Assembly (NCBI RefSeq): GCF_014873875.1
Contig: NZ_JADBEM010000001.1
Coordinates: 1,426,001 to 1,490,000 of the forward strand
DNA length: 64,000 nucleotides
Direction of reading: 5' to 3'
Source of the DNA: Actinopolymorpha pittospori
GTDB lineage: Bacteria > Actinomycetota > Actinomycetes > Propionibacteriales > Actinopolymorphaceae
Shown one piece after another: positions 34,117 through 42,520 of this stretch. The notes under the pieces were generated by a model. The model had not been told where the DNA came from and did no database searches. It was given only the letters and a program-made list of their open reading frames with translations. Position numbers and translations under genes: made by a program. Position 1 is the stretch's first letter; every line of letters begins with the position of its first letter.

Positions 34117-35859
34117 TCACAGGTCGAGGACGATGTCGCCCTTGGCCCACGAGCAGCAGATGAGCGCCTCACCCTCGCGCGGCGGCTCCAGTGGCTCCGG
34201 GTCGTAGCCGACCCCACCGGACAGGACCGCGGTGCTGCAGGTGTGGCAGACGCCGGTCCGGCACGACCACCTGGTCGGTACGTCACACGCCTCGGCAAGC
34301 TCGAGCAGTGACTCAGAACCGGCGCGGGCGCGGACGGTCAGGCCACTGCGGGCGAACGTCACCTGGGGGCCGGTGCCGGGCCGTCCGTCCGGAGGATGCG
34401 GCGTGCCCGGGCGCTCGCCCTTGATGCCGGGGGTGATCGAGGCCAGAGCCCCGAACACCTCGGTGTGGATGTCCTCGGGCGCGGTTCCGAGCGCGCTCAA
34501 CGCGTCTCGCATCTCCGCCATGAAGGCGTCCGGCCCGCACAGGTAGGCGACCGCGTGCCTGGGCAGCCCCAGTTCGCCGAGGCTGTGCGCGGTGGGCCGC
34601 ACGTACGTCGTGTCCGTCTCCTGACCGTCGTCCGGCCTGGCGCGCGTGTAGTAGGTGTGGTGACGCGCGTGGGGTAGGGCGGCGAGCAGGTCTCGGGTCT
34701 CCGCCAGGAACGCGTGGTCGGCGCGTCCCCGTGCGGCCTGGATCCACCAGACCTCGCGAGTGGATCGCTCGTCGGCGAGTTGGTGCAACATCGCGAGGAC
34801 GGGTGTGGCGCCGACGCCTGCGGAGACCAGGACGACGGGACGGTTGTCGGGCGCGAGCACGAAGTCGCCACGAGGTTTGGCGGCCTCGACGGTCGCCCCC
34901 ACCCGTAGCTGGTCGTGGAGCCAGGTGCTGACGCTGCCGTGCGGCTCGCGCTTGACGCTGATCCGGTAGGACCCGAGCCCAGGCGAGGACGACAGGGAGT
35001 ACGCGCGTACCGACGGCACCTGGCCGCCGGCCGGCACGCGAACGGTGAGGTACTGCCCGGCAGTGGGCGCGGGCAGGGGTCGACCGTCGGGGCTCGCGAA
35101 GTAGATCGAGGTGATGGTGGGGGTCTCGGCCACGATCGCGGTGACGCGCAGCGGCCGGAATCCGTCCCATCCAGGTTCGGCGCCGACCCGTGGCGGTGAC
35201 GGCTCCAGGTCGGCGTCGACGGCGGCGAGCAGGTCGTCGAAGGACTGCTTCCAGCCTGGGCTGAGCGCGGGGATGTCCACCGCGGCGCGGAGTTGGTCGA
35301 TGTCGCGGTCGGGGAGGTAGAGGAGGGCGTCGATGTCGGCGACGCTGAGTTCGTGTGGTCCGACTGCCGTACGGATGATCTCGTCTCCGGCGCTGATGCG
35401 GCCTTCCCGGATCACGCGCATGTAGAAGCCGGGTCGACGGTGCGACACCAGCAGCGCGGGTAGCCGCGGTTCGCCCAGGCGCATGCCGACGCGGTAGCAG
35501 GTCACTCGCGGCTGGGTGACCTCGAACTCGGCCTCTCCGATCCGGTACCGGTCACCGATGCACACCTTGTCGTCGGTCAACCCGTCGATCGTGAGGTTCT
35601 CTCCGAAATGACCGAAGCGGAGATCGTCCCGCTGGAGGAAGTCGGCCCAGTGGGCGTAGGCCTCGATCTGGTAGACGAGGACCGCCCGCTGCTCACCACC
35701 GTGACCGGCCAGATCTCCCTGCCCGTCACCGTCGACGTTGAGGGTTCGCACCATCGCCGGGCCGGTCACCGGCCGCTTCCAGATTCCGGTGTAGACGGTC
35801 CGGTCCTGCCACCGCACGTTCTTCGGCATCCCCACGTTGACAGACAGCAGGGTGGCCAT
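34117..35859 (-). CDS. MOSC domain-ferredoxin reductase-2Fe2S ferredoxin fusion
   Basis: A 580-residue multidomain protein from the ATG at 35859 with GGGAGGAA upstream. Residues 1-165 are a MOSC domain (GDGQGDLAGHGGEQRAV, then the Cys in QPRVTCYRVGMR). About 235-480 is a reductase with RAYSLSSSP for flavin and VSAGVGATPVLAML and CGPDAFM for NAD(P). About 495-580 is a plant-type 2Fe-2S ferredoxin with CRTGVCHTC and a later Cys in ICCSW. MOSC domains bind molybdenum or sulfur carriers. The protein likely feeds electrons to a molybdenum-linked hydroxylamine or N-oxide reduction, by analogy with YiiM-like systems. Confidence 0.85.
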   Translation of the reverse strand: MATLLSVNVGMPKNVRWQDRTVYTGIWKRPVTGPAMVRTLNVDGDGQGDLAGHGGEQRAVLVYQIEAYAHWADFLQRDDLRFGHFGENLTIDGLTDDKVCIGDRYRIGEAEFEVTQPRVTCYRVGMRLGEPRLPALLVSHRRPGFYMRVIREGRISAGDEIIRTAVGPHELSVADIDALLYLPDRDIDQLRAAVDIPALSPGWKQSFDDLLAAVDADLEPSPPRVGAEPGWDGFRPLRVTAIVAETPTITSIYFASPDGRPLPAPTAGQYLTVRVPAGGQVPSVRAYSLSSSPGLGSYRISVKREPHGSVSTWLHDQLRVGATVEAAKPRGDFVLAPDNRPVVLVSAGVGATPVLAMLHQLADERSTREVWWIQAARGRADHAFLAETRDLLAALPHARHHTYYTRARPDDGQETDTTYVRPTAHSLGELGLPRHAVAYLCGPDAFMAEMRDALSALGTAPEDIHTEVFGALASITPGIKGERPGTPHPPDGRPGTGPQVTFARSGLTVRARAGSESLLELAEACDVPTRWSCRTGVCHTCSTAVLSGGVGYDPEPLEPPREGEALICCSWAKGDIVLDL

Positions 35860-36075
35860 CTCAGTTCCTCCCGGGCCCACGGATCCTGTCGGGCCCACGG
35901 ACACACCTCAGGCATCCGCGAAGCTGCGCCCTGGACATCATTTCCTCAGAAACCGCCCACCTTGTCACAGCGGGCCGCTCACGCCGCAACCCGCCGTTGA
36001 CGTGTCCAGGCTAACCACCCACGCCGCCCGGCCTGTTGGTCGGGATCAACGCCGGCCACGAGGGCTGAGAACTGC

Positions 36076-36107
36076 TACTCGGCACCGGAGTTACTCGGCA
36101 CCGGAGT
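36076..36107. repeat. Perfect 16-bp tandem duplication over a stop codon
   Basis: TACTCGGCACCGGAGT occurs twice in direct succession (36076-36091 and 36092-36107). On the minus strand it carries the last codons and stop of the CofE-like gene. The copy left behind after the new stop still encodes the same ending, so the protein is unchanged. Confidence 0.9.
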
Positions 36108-36849
36108 GCACGGGCTTCGTGGTCCCGGACTGTCCTTCGACGGGTGCGGGCCTGCGAACGGGCCGGATGATTCCGAACGGGGTACCCGTCTGCCGCTGGC
36201 CGAGCGGATTGTCGACGAGCACGTCGGACAACAACCGCGCCGGCAGCGCTCCGCGCGAAACTCCACGAATCGAGCCGTAGGCGTCGTTGATGTCGACGAT
36301 GGCGACACCCGTGCCGAGCTTGAGTTCCAGATCCGCGCAGATCTCGGTCGCCTCGTCGGTTGTGAACGGCGGGAACAGTTTGTCCTCGTAGGGCCGCCGG
36401 CCGCCGTCGATGTCCCGCGCCAGGGTGGGCGCGACACGATAGAAGGCACCGCGAATTCCGAATGGCCGGGTGAGAGCGGCCGCGGCCGCGGCGGCGTAGA
36501 TCCGTGGCCGTCCCGCGGTGTTGATGACGTACTGCATCTTCTCCGGGTGGGACAACCCGCGAGCGCCCGGTCCGGGGCGGACGAAACGCGCGATGAGCCG
36601 CGCGTCCCAGCGGGCGCGCACCGATGCGACAGGGACCCAGCGGTCCAGGAGAAGGACGGCGACCTTCTCACTGACCACCACCGTGTCACCCGGTTGCCGA
36701 CCCTCGGTGTATTCGAGCAGTGCCGCGGCGAGGCCATCCTTCTCATCGAGCCACCGCGTCGGAACAGCAAACCGCTGGAACTCATTGCCGTGGACAGTAA
36801 CTGTCGTCCATGCGGACGATTCGATGGCTGGAATGGTGATGCACCTCAT
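36091..36849 (-). CDS. CofE-like F420-0:gamma-glutamyl ligase family protein
   Basis: About 252 residues from the ATG at 36849. The open frame runs further upstream, and an in-frame ATG at 36930 is an alternative; neither has a clear ribosome site. GDTVVVSEKVAVLLLDR, LIARFVRPGPGARGLSHPEKM and GTGVAIVDINDAYG are the segments typical of the F420 ligase fold (compare CofE/FbiB). True CofE adds glutamate to F420-0 using GTP. This actinobacterial side branch may act on another substrate. It lies alone, divergent from the beta-helix gene. Confidence 0.7.
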   Translation of the reverse strand: MRCITIPAIESSAWTTVTVHGNEFQRFAVPTRWLDEKDGLAAALLEYTEGRQPGDTVVVSEKVAVLLLDRWVPVASVRARWDARLIARFVRPGPGARGLSHPEKMQYVINTAGRPRIYAAAAAAALTRPFGIRGAFYRVAPTLARDIDGGRRPYEDKLFPPFTTDEATEICADLELKLGTGVAIVDINDAYGSIRGVSRGALPARLLSDVLVDNPLGQRQTGTPFGIIRPVRRPAPVEGQSGTTKPVHSGAE

Positions 36850-36998
36850 TCTGTAATCGATGACGTGTGCCGCGTCCCCCCATCGTCGCGATGAGCTCCA
36901 CAGGCGCGCCCGGATGGAGAGCTTCCTCATCCCAGGGAAATCGACGGTGGCCTGTTTCCGAGGCCAGCGCCTGGGCACCGGTCCGGTGAAGGAGGCTG

Positions 36999-38042
36999 GT
37001 GCCCTGCCGCGCCGACGCGCTGATCGAGGCGATCACCGCGGCCAACTCCGCGGGCGGTGGGACCCTGCGGCTGACGCCGGGCTGCCGCTACGCCCTCACC
37101 CAACCCCGGCCCGACACCGACAGCGGGCTTCCCCCGATCGCCGCCCCCATCACCATCAATGGCAACGGTGCCACCATCACCCGGTCCACGGCCGCGACCA
37201 CCCCGGACTTTCGGATCCTCGAGATCCTCGGCGCACCGGCGAAGCTGACGATTCGTCTGACGACGATCAGCAACGGCATCAGCATCGGCGACCAGGTACC
37301 CGGCGGCGGCCACAGTGGCGGCGGGATCCTGGTGCGGGAGGGTGGCGCGCTGGCCGCCGCGGTGATCACCGTGACCGGGAACAGCGGCTCCGTCGGCGGC
37401 ATCCACAACTACGGCACCGCACAGCTCACTGACAGCGGGGTCACCGGCAACACCGGCGCCTGGGGTGGTGGCCTCAACAACACCGGCGGGACGTTGAGCC
37501 TCGTGCGGACCCTGATCCGCGACAACGTCACCCAGTCCGACATCGGTATGGGCGGCGGCATCTACAACAGCCAGGGCGGTACGACAACGGTCACCGGCAG
37601 CGTGATCAGCCGCAACCTGGGCATCGACAACGGCGGCGGCATCCACAACGAGGGCAACCTCGGCGTCAGCGACTCCTGGATCACACAGAACCGCGCGGCC
37701 TCGCTGTTCGGTGTGCCGGTGGTGGTCCAGGGCGGCGGCATTTACAACGCCGGCACCGCGAGGATCCTCCGGTCGCTGGTCAGCGGGAACCACTCGCAGC
37801 GCCAGCAGTCCCCCACCGCCACCACCGCGATCGCCGGTGGCATCTCCAACGACGGCACGGAGAACCCGGACGTGGTGACGACGCTCGAGCGCAGCCTGGT
37901 CGTCGGCAACACCGCGGTCGACCAACCCGGCGGCATCAGCAACGCCGCCGGCGCCTTCAACCTGGACGACTCACTGGTCGTGCTGAACACCCCGACGAAC
38001 TGTGCGGGCAGCCCCGACCCCGTTCCCCACTGCTCCGGCTGA
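36999..38042 (+). CDS. Right-handed beta-helix protein lacking a signal peptide
   Basis: A 347-residue repeat protein. Short turns with GGGI.N, GGGL.N and TGN patterns recur about every 20-25 residues, as in right-handed parallel beta-helix (pectate-lyase-like or autotransporter-like) proteins. The start VPCRADALIEAITAANSAGGGTLRL is what normally follows a signal peptide, but a stop codon at 36987 lies four codons upstream. AAGGAGG sits only three bases before the GTG. The gene therefore looks 5'-truncated. No catalytic residues could be assigned. Confidence 0.7.
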   Translation: MPCRADALIEAITAANSAGGGTLRLTPGCRYALTQPRPDTDSGLPPIAAPITINGNGATITRSTAATTPDFRILEILGAPAKLTIRLTTISNGISIGDQVPGGGHSGGGILVREGGALAAAVITVTGNSGSVGGIHNYGTAQLTDSGVTGNTGAWGGGLNNTGGTLSLVRTLIRDNVTQSDIGMGGGIYNSQGGTTTVTGSVISRNLGIDNGGGIHNEGNLGVSDSWITQNRAASLFGVPVVVQGGGIYNAGTARILRSLVSGNHSQRQQSPTATTAIAGGISNDGTENPDVVTTLERSLVVGNTAVDQPGGISNAAGAFNLDDSLVVLNTPTNCAGSPDPVPHCSG

Positions 38043-38075
38043 CCCGGCCGGTTCGCCCGCGGCGGCGCGGCTCGA

Positions 38076-39239
38076 TCAGCCCGCCTCGTCGTCCAGGGGC
38101 GGCAGCGAGTCGAAGTCGGGAATGTCGACCAGGTGCGGGTTCCCGTAGCCGCGGGCGTCTGTGGTGTAGAGGATCTGGCTGCCGTCGGGGCTGACGCGCG
38201 GGTGGACGTGGACGGCCTGGATGTGGAACGAGCCCCGATGCCGGAGCAGGACCCTGGGGCCTTCGAAACCCGTCTCCGTCAGCCGCCACAGCAACAGCCT
38301 GGGCAGGTTGCGGTTTCCGTCCCCCACGATCAGGTTGAGGTCGTTGCTGTGGAAGTGCATCGACGTGTGCGAGAGCGGATACTCACCCACAGCCGTGTTG
38401 TCGTAGCGGACCGCTCCGTGGAACGCGCTGCCGCCTTCGGTCCAGCCGTGGTATCCGACGTGCTCCCCGTCGGTGAACCAGTACTCGTGGCCGACACGTT
38501 CCCGGGGCGCGGTCGGCCGCAGCTTCCAGGCGTCTCCTGTGTCCAGGTCGAGCATCCAGATCCGATGGTCGACCTTGTGCCATGGCCCCTCGTGGCAGAA
38601 GGTGAGCAGGTTCGGCCTGGTCGGTGAGGTGTTGATGTGGCCTATCCAGCTCTCCTCCTCCCAGACCACCGCCGCCTCGCCACCCTGCGTTGGTATCCGC
38701 AGCACCTGGCACCGTGGGTTGGCCGCCCAGTACTCCGCCATCCCGACGTACCCCGCCCCGAGATCCATCCGGAAGCGGTCGGACATGTCCTGCCCGATGT
38801 TGACGCACACGTACGCGCCATCGGCTGAGACGTTGGTCTGCCCGCCGCCCCTGAACCCTGCCGGGACGGTGTAGAGGAGGCGCTCCTCCAGGGTGTCCAG
38901 GTCGATCGCGAAGAGCTTTCCCTGCCGCCAGAAGTACGCCTCGGCCCGCCGCGGATTCACCGACGTCGACTGGAACGAGCCGGATCCCGCTCCCCGCGGC
39001 TCCTCGAGGTCGGTGAGCTGACGGAACTCACCGCTGCGCAGGTCGAGGCTGTAGAGGTTGCTGGCCCCGCCACGGTCCGAGCCGAACAGGAGCCGCTGGT
39101 TGTCGTCGTACCAGCCGGAGTTGGTGAAGTAGAGGTGATGGCTGTGCGCCTTGTGATCGGTCAGCTGGCGGGACTTCACCCCCGTCTCGAGGTCCTCCAC
39201 CTCGTGCCACTCAGGCGCGAACACCTCACCTTTCGCCAT
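38076..39239 (-). CDS. ogl: Oligogalacturonate lyase family protein (PL22)
   Basis: A 387-residue seven-bladed propeller, ATG at 39239 behind GGGAGAGAGG. SHHLYFTNSGWYDDNQRLLFGSDRGG opens it as in oligogalacturonate lyases. The late QAVHVHP places Gln341, His344 and His346 with the Q-x2-H-x-H spacing of the PL22 Mn(II) ligands, and SMHFHSND supplies the remaining His. PL22 enzymes split short galacturonides by beta-elimination in the cytoplasm. It follows a binding-protein gene by 14 bases, which fits uptake and cleavage of the same oligomer. Confidence 0.82.
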   Translation of the reverse strand: MAKGEVFAPEWHEVEDLETGVKSRQLTDHKAHSHHLYFTNSGWYDDNQRLLFGSDRGGASNLYSLDLRSGEFRQLTDLEEPRGAGSGSFQSTSVNPRRAEAYFWRQGKLFAIDLDTLEERLLYTVPAGFRGGGQTNVSADGAYVCVNIGQDMSDRFRMDLGAGYVGMAEYWAANPRCQVLRIPTQGGEAAVVWEEESWIGHINTSPTRPNLLTFCHEGPWHKVDHRIWMLDLDTGDAWKLRPTAPRERVGHEYWFTDGEHVGYHGWTEGGSAFHGAVRYDNTAVGEYPLSHTSMHFHSNDLNLIVGDGNRNLPRLLLWRLTETGFEGPRVLLRHRGSFHIQAVHVHPRVSPDGSQILYTTDARGYGNPHLVDIPDFDSLPPLDDEAG

Positions 39240-39253
39240 GACGGCCTCTCTCC

Positions 39254-41260
39254 CTAGCTGCTCTGGATGAAGTACTGCTCGGGGTTGGACGGTCCGGGGC
39301 TCGGCCAGATGAAGGAGGCCGGCATCTTCTCGGGAACGTTGTGGAAGTTGTTCTTCACGATGCCGAAGCCGGGCGGCGCCAGGCTGATTCCGATGTGGTA
39401 GAAGTACTCCTTCGCGATCCGGAGCACCTCTTTCATCTGGGTGATGCGCTCGTCCGGGTCGACCGTCTCGTTCAGCTTGCGATACAACGCCATCTGCTGT
39501 TGCACGATCTCGGGTGGGCGCTCACCGGACCGGCCGTTCGACTCGTACCACTGCATCCACAGGGGTGCGTAGTTGATCGACTCGAACCTCGAGGGCAGGA
39601 ACCAGTCCGGACGCAGGATCGGCTCGATCTTCCCGCCGCCCTCGGCGCCCCAGGTGGTGGCGTCGTGTTCGTTGGCGGTACGGCGCTCCTCGAACAGCGA
39701 GCGGTCCTCGGGCCTGTTCTGCAGCTCCACTCCGACCTGTTTCCAGTAGTTCTTGACGAGTTCGAGGGGGTCGGTCTGCGAGGTCGGACCGCTGGGATGC
39801 TCCACCCTGATCGAGATGCGCCGCCCGTCCGGGCCGAGCCGGAAGCCGGAGCCGTCGCGTTCGCGGTAGCTGGCACGGTCGAGATACTCGTTCGCCGACG
39901 CCGGGTCGAACTTCGTGTACTGCTTGGCCATCTCCTCGTCGTACATCGGTGAGTCGGGCCGCGGAGCGACCTGGAACGGCTCGCCCTGACGCTGGTAGGC
40001 GACGTCGATGATCTCCTGCCGGTCGATCGCGAGGGACAGGCCGACACGGAAGTCGCGGTTCTGGAAGATCTGCCGCTTCACCGGGTCCTTGTGGTTGAGG
40101 TTGAGCGCGATGGCGAAGGTGACACAGCTGGTGGGAACCTCGTCGAAGAAGTCGAATCCGCCGGACTCGCGGTAGCGCGCCAGCACCGGCTTGTTGACCG
40201 GGGTGTTGATGGTCCGGTCCTGCATGTCGATCTCGCCGCCGGACGCCCGTAGCGTCATGGTCTCCGGCTCCCCGATGACCGCCATGACGAGCCGGTCGAG
40301 GTAGGGCAACTGGCTTCCCTGCGGGTCGACCTTCCAGTAGTAGGGGTTGCGCTCGTAGACGAGCCGTTGCCCCTCCCCGAACACGGTGACCGGGACCCAC
40401 GGGAAGAGCACCGGATGCTCCGGGTTGCTCCAGGTGTCCATCTTGGCCTGGAAGAGGGTCGCCCAGTGCCCCTCACCCTCCTGCTTGGCCAGGGCCTGAG
40501 CGTCCGGATTGAACTCCGCGTGGAACTTCTCGAAGTAGTGCCGCGGCAGGTTCGTCAGGTCGGAGGAGTACAGGGTCGCGAGGTTCTCCAGGAAGAGCCC
40601 GTTCGGTGCGGCGAAGCTGAAGCGTACGGTCTGGTCGTCGACCTTCTCGATCGTCCCGGGCTTTCCCCGTACGTTGCAGAAGTCCGGCGGGCCGTCGGGG
40701 TAGAGGTCGGTGTTCCCCATCACCGAGTCGTAGGCGAAGACGATGTCGTCGGCGGTGAAGGGTTCTCCGCTGGACCAGCGCATGCCGCGCCGAAGGGTGA
40801 AGACGTAGGTGCGACCGCCGTCCTCGACCTTGACCTCCTTGGCGACGTTCGGGATCGCCTGCTCGAACTGCAGATCCCAGCGCATGAGCGTTTCGTAGCC
40901 GGTCGTCCGCTGTAGCCAGGCGGCATCGGAGGGGCCGGCGATGGCGCTGCGCCAGTCGCCGCCGTAGACGCCCACCCGGTCGTTCGGTTTCACGGTGAGC
41001 GGCTCGGCGGGCAGTCGCTCCTGCACGGGTGGGAGTTTTCCGGCCTTGACCCGCTCCGCGAGCATCGGCGCCTCCCGCCCGTTGCGGGCCGAGGCGGCCT
41101 CGTTTCCGCGTGGGGGCTGCCCGTTGGCGCCCTTGTCGGAGGGATCGGTCGAGAGCAGGTCGCAGCTGGTGGTGGCCGTCGCGACCAGGAGCGCACCTGC
41201 GCCAGTGCGAAGAAGCTCTCGCCTACTCAGTTCACCAGACCGATGACGTACGCCAGTCAT
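39254..41260 (-). CDS. ABC transporter solute-binding lipoprotein, family 5
   Basis: A 668-residue binding protein from the ATG at 41260 with GAGGAGGA upstream (an in-frame ATG at 41287 lacks a site). The twin-arginine motif SRRELLRTGAG and lipobox TTSC mark a Tat lipoprotein. YVFTLRRGMRWSSGEPFTADDIVFAYD and NPYYWKVDPQG are family 5 motifs nearly identical in pattern to the protein at 26245, so the two are paralogs. The PL22 lyase gene follows 14 bases on. No permease is adjacent. Acidic pectin oligomers are the likely ligand. Confidence 0.87.
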   Translation of the reverse strand: MTGVRHRSGELSRRELLRTGAGALLVATATTSCDLLSTDPSDKGANGQPPRGNEAASARNGREAPMLAERVKAGKLPPVQERLPAEPLTVKPNDRVGVYGGDWRSAIAGPSDAAWLQRTTGYETLMRWDLQFEQAIPNVAKEVKVEDGGRTYVFTLRRGMRWSSGEPFTADDIVFAYDSVMGNTDLYPDGPPDFCNVRGKPGTIEKVDDQTVRFSFAAPNGLFLENLATLYSSDLTNLPRHYFEKFHAEFNPDAQALAKQEGEGHWATLFQAKMDTWSNPEHPVLFPWVPVTVFGEGQRLVYERNPYYWKVDPQGSQLPYLDRLVMAVIGEPETMTLRASGGEIDMQDRTINTPVNKPVLARYRESGGFDFFDEVPTSCVTFAIALNLNHKDPVKRQIFQNRDFRVGLSLAIDRQEIIDVAYQRQGEPFQVAPRPDSPMYDEEMAKQYTKFDPASANEYLDRASYRERDGSGFRLGPDGRRISIRVEHPSGPTSQTDPLELVKNYWKQVGVELQNRPEDRSLFEERRTANEHDATTWGAEGGGKIEPILRPDWFLPSRFESINYAPLWMQWYESNGRSGERPPEIVQQQMALYRKLNETVDPDERITQMKEVLRIAKEYFYHIGISLAPPGFGIVKNNFHNVPEKMPASFIWPSPGPSNPEQYFIQSS

Positions 41261-41309
41261 GGGCACGGTCCTCCTCACCACGATCATCCGGCGGGCCTGA
41301 ACACATGCG

Positions 41310-41323
41310 GGATAGCGCTTGCC
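41310..41323. promoter_or_regulatory. LacI-type operator candidate
   Basis: GGATAGCGCTTGCC is symmetric in 10 of 14 positions around an AGCGCT core like that of LacI/GalR operators. It lies 49 bases before the binding-protein start, in the divergent promoter region of the pectin-type genes. A smaller AACGC-cgtga-GCGTT repeat is at 41376-41390. Confidence 0.4.
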
Positions 41324-41519
41324 AGTGTTACGGAGCTAGGAAACCGACGAACGGTGGCGGCGAATGGCTGTCGACAACGCCGTGAGCGTTCGACGCTAAC
41401 ACCGCCACGCACAGGTCTCCAGGGTGCTGAGCCATCCCGGACAATCGCGTGCCGGATCTGGTCGGCGGCCTGCGGATCGACCCGTGACCGTCGTTATGGT
41501 GACGGAGGAGGCGCCCTTA

Positions 41520-42520
41520 TGCCGCACGCCAACCGCGTCGTGTTCACCACGCCCGGCACCGTCACGCTCCAACCGCGCACGGTCGACGTCGACGACCTCG
41601 GACCTCACGAGGTGGTCGTTCGTACGCACGTGAGTGTCATCAGCCCAGGGACCGAACTCGCACGACTCTTCGGATGGACGCTCGCCGACTCCGGCCGGCC
41701 GCCTTCCTTTCCCCGGGAGGACGTCGGCTACGCGAACGTGGGCACGGTGCTCGCGGCCGGTCGCGAGCTCGCCGTCAGGCCCCGGTGATCGGGTCTACAC
41801 GATGGCGCCGCACGCGTCGGTGGTGCGGGTGGACGCGCGGAGGGCTCTGTGCGTGCCGGTTCCCGACGGCCTGCCGGACGAGCAGGCCGCCTTCGCCAGG
41901 TTCGCGGTCGTCTCGATGACCACGATGCTGACGACGACGGCTCGAGGGGGCGACGAGGCAGCGGTCGTCGGGCTGGGACTCGTCGGCAACCTCGCCGCCC
42001 AGGTCCTGCAGAGCGCCGGGATGCGCGTGCACGCGCTCGACCTGTCAGAGCACCGACGCGAACTCGCGCGACGCTGCGGCGTCGGCCACGTGAACGGTCC
42101 GGAAGCCGAAGGCGATCTGGGGCGAGGCCATCGGCTCGTCGTCGAGGCGTCGGGTTCGGCGCAGGCACTGGTCACGGCCGTACGCCTCGCGGCCGACGGC
42201 GGTGAGGTCGTGATGGTCGGCGCGCCCTGGGCGGGCGAAACCAACACCGTCCCCACCGGAGCGGTCATGGGCGAGATCTTCCTGCGTTTCCTCACCCTGC
42301 GCAGTGGCTCCGAATGGCGCATCCCGGTGCTCCCCGTGCCCTGGCGGTGGGCTCCATCCAGCAGAACACCGTCACCGCCCTGGACTGGCTCGCCTCGGGG
42401 CGCCTGCGCGTCGAGCCACTGATCACCCACCGGCTGCCCGCGGAGCAGGTGGCGCAGGCCTACGACGGTCTGCGGGAGAAGCCGAACGACTACCTGGGAG
42501 TGGTGCTGACATGGCTGTAG
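41520..42520 (+). pseudogene. Zinc-binding dehydrogenase, two frame breaks
   Basis: The three frames together give a medium-chain dehydrogenase of about 333 residues. Frame 1 (41520-41780) has the start MPHANRVVF and SVISPGTELARLFG; frame 2 (about 41783-42332) has GDRVYTM and AVVGLGLVGNLAAQVLQSAG; frame 3 (to 42520) has AVGSIQQNTVTALDWL and ends YLGVVLTWL. The first break fits one extra C in CCCC at 41780-41783, the second one missing C at 42332-42335. They offset each other. Either the gene is dead or both are assembly errors in C-runs. The DapA-like gene overlaps its 3' end by 10 bases. Confidence 0.8.
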
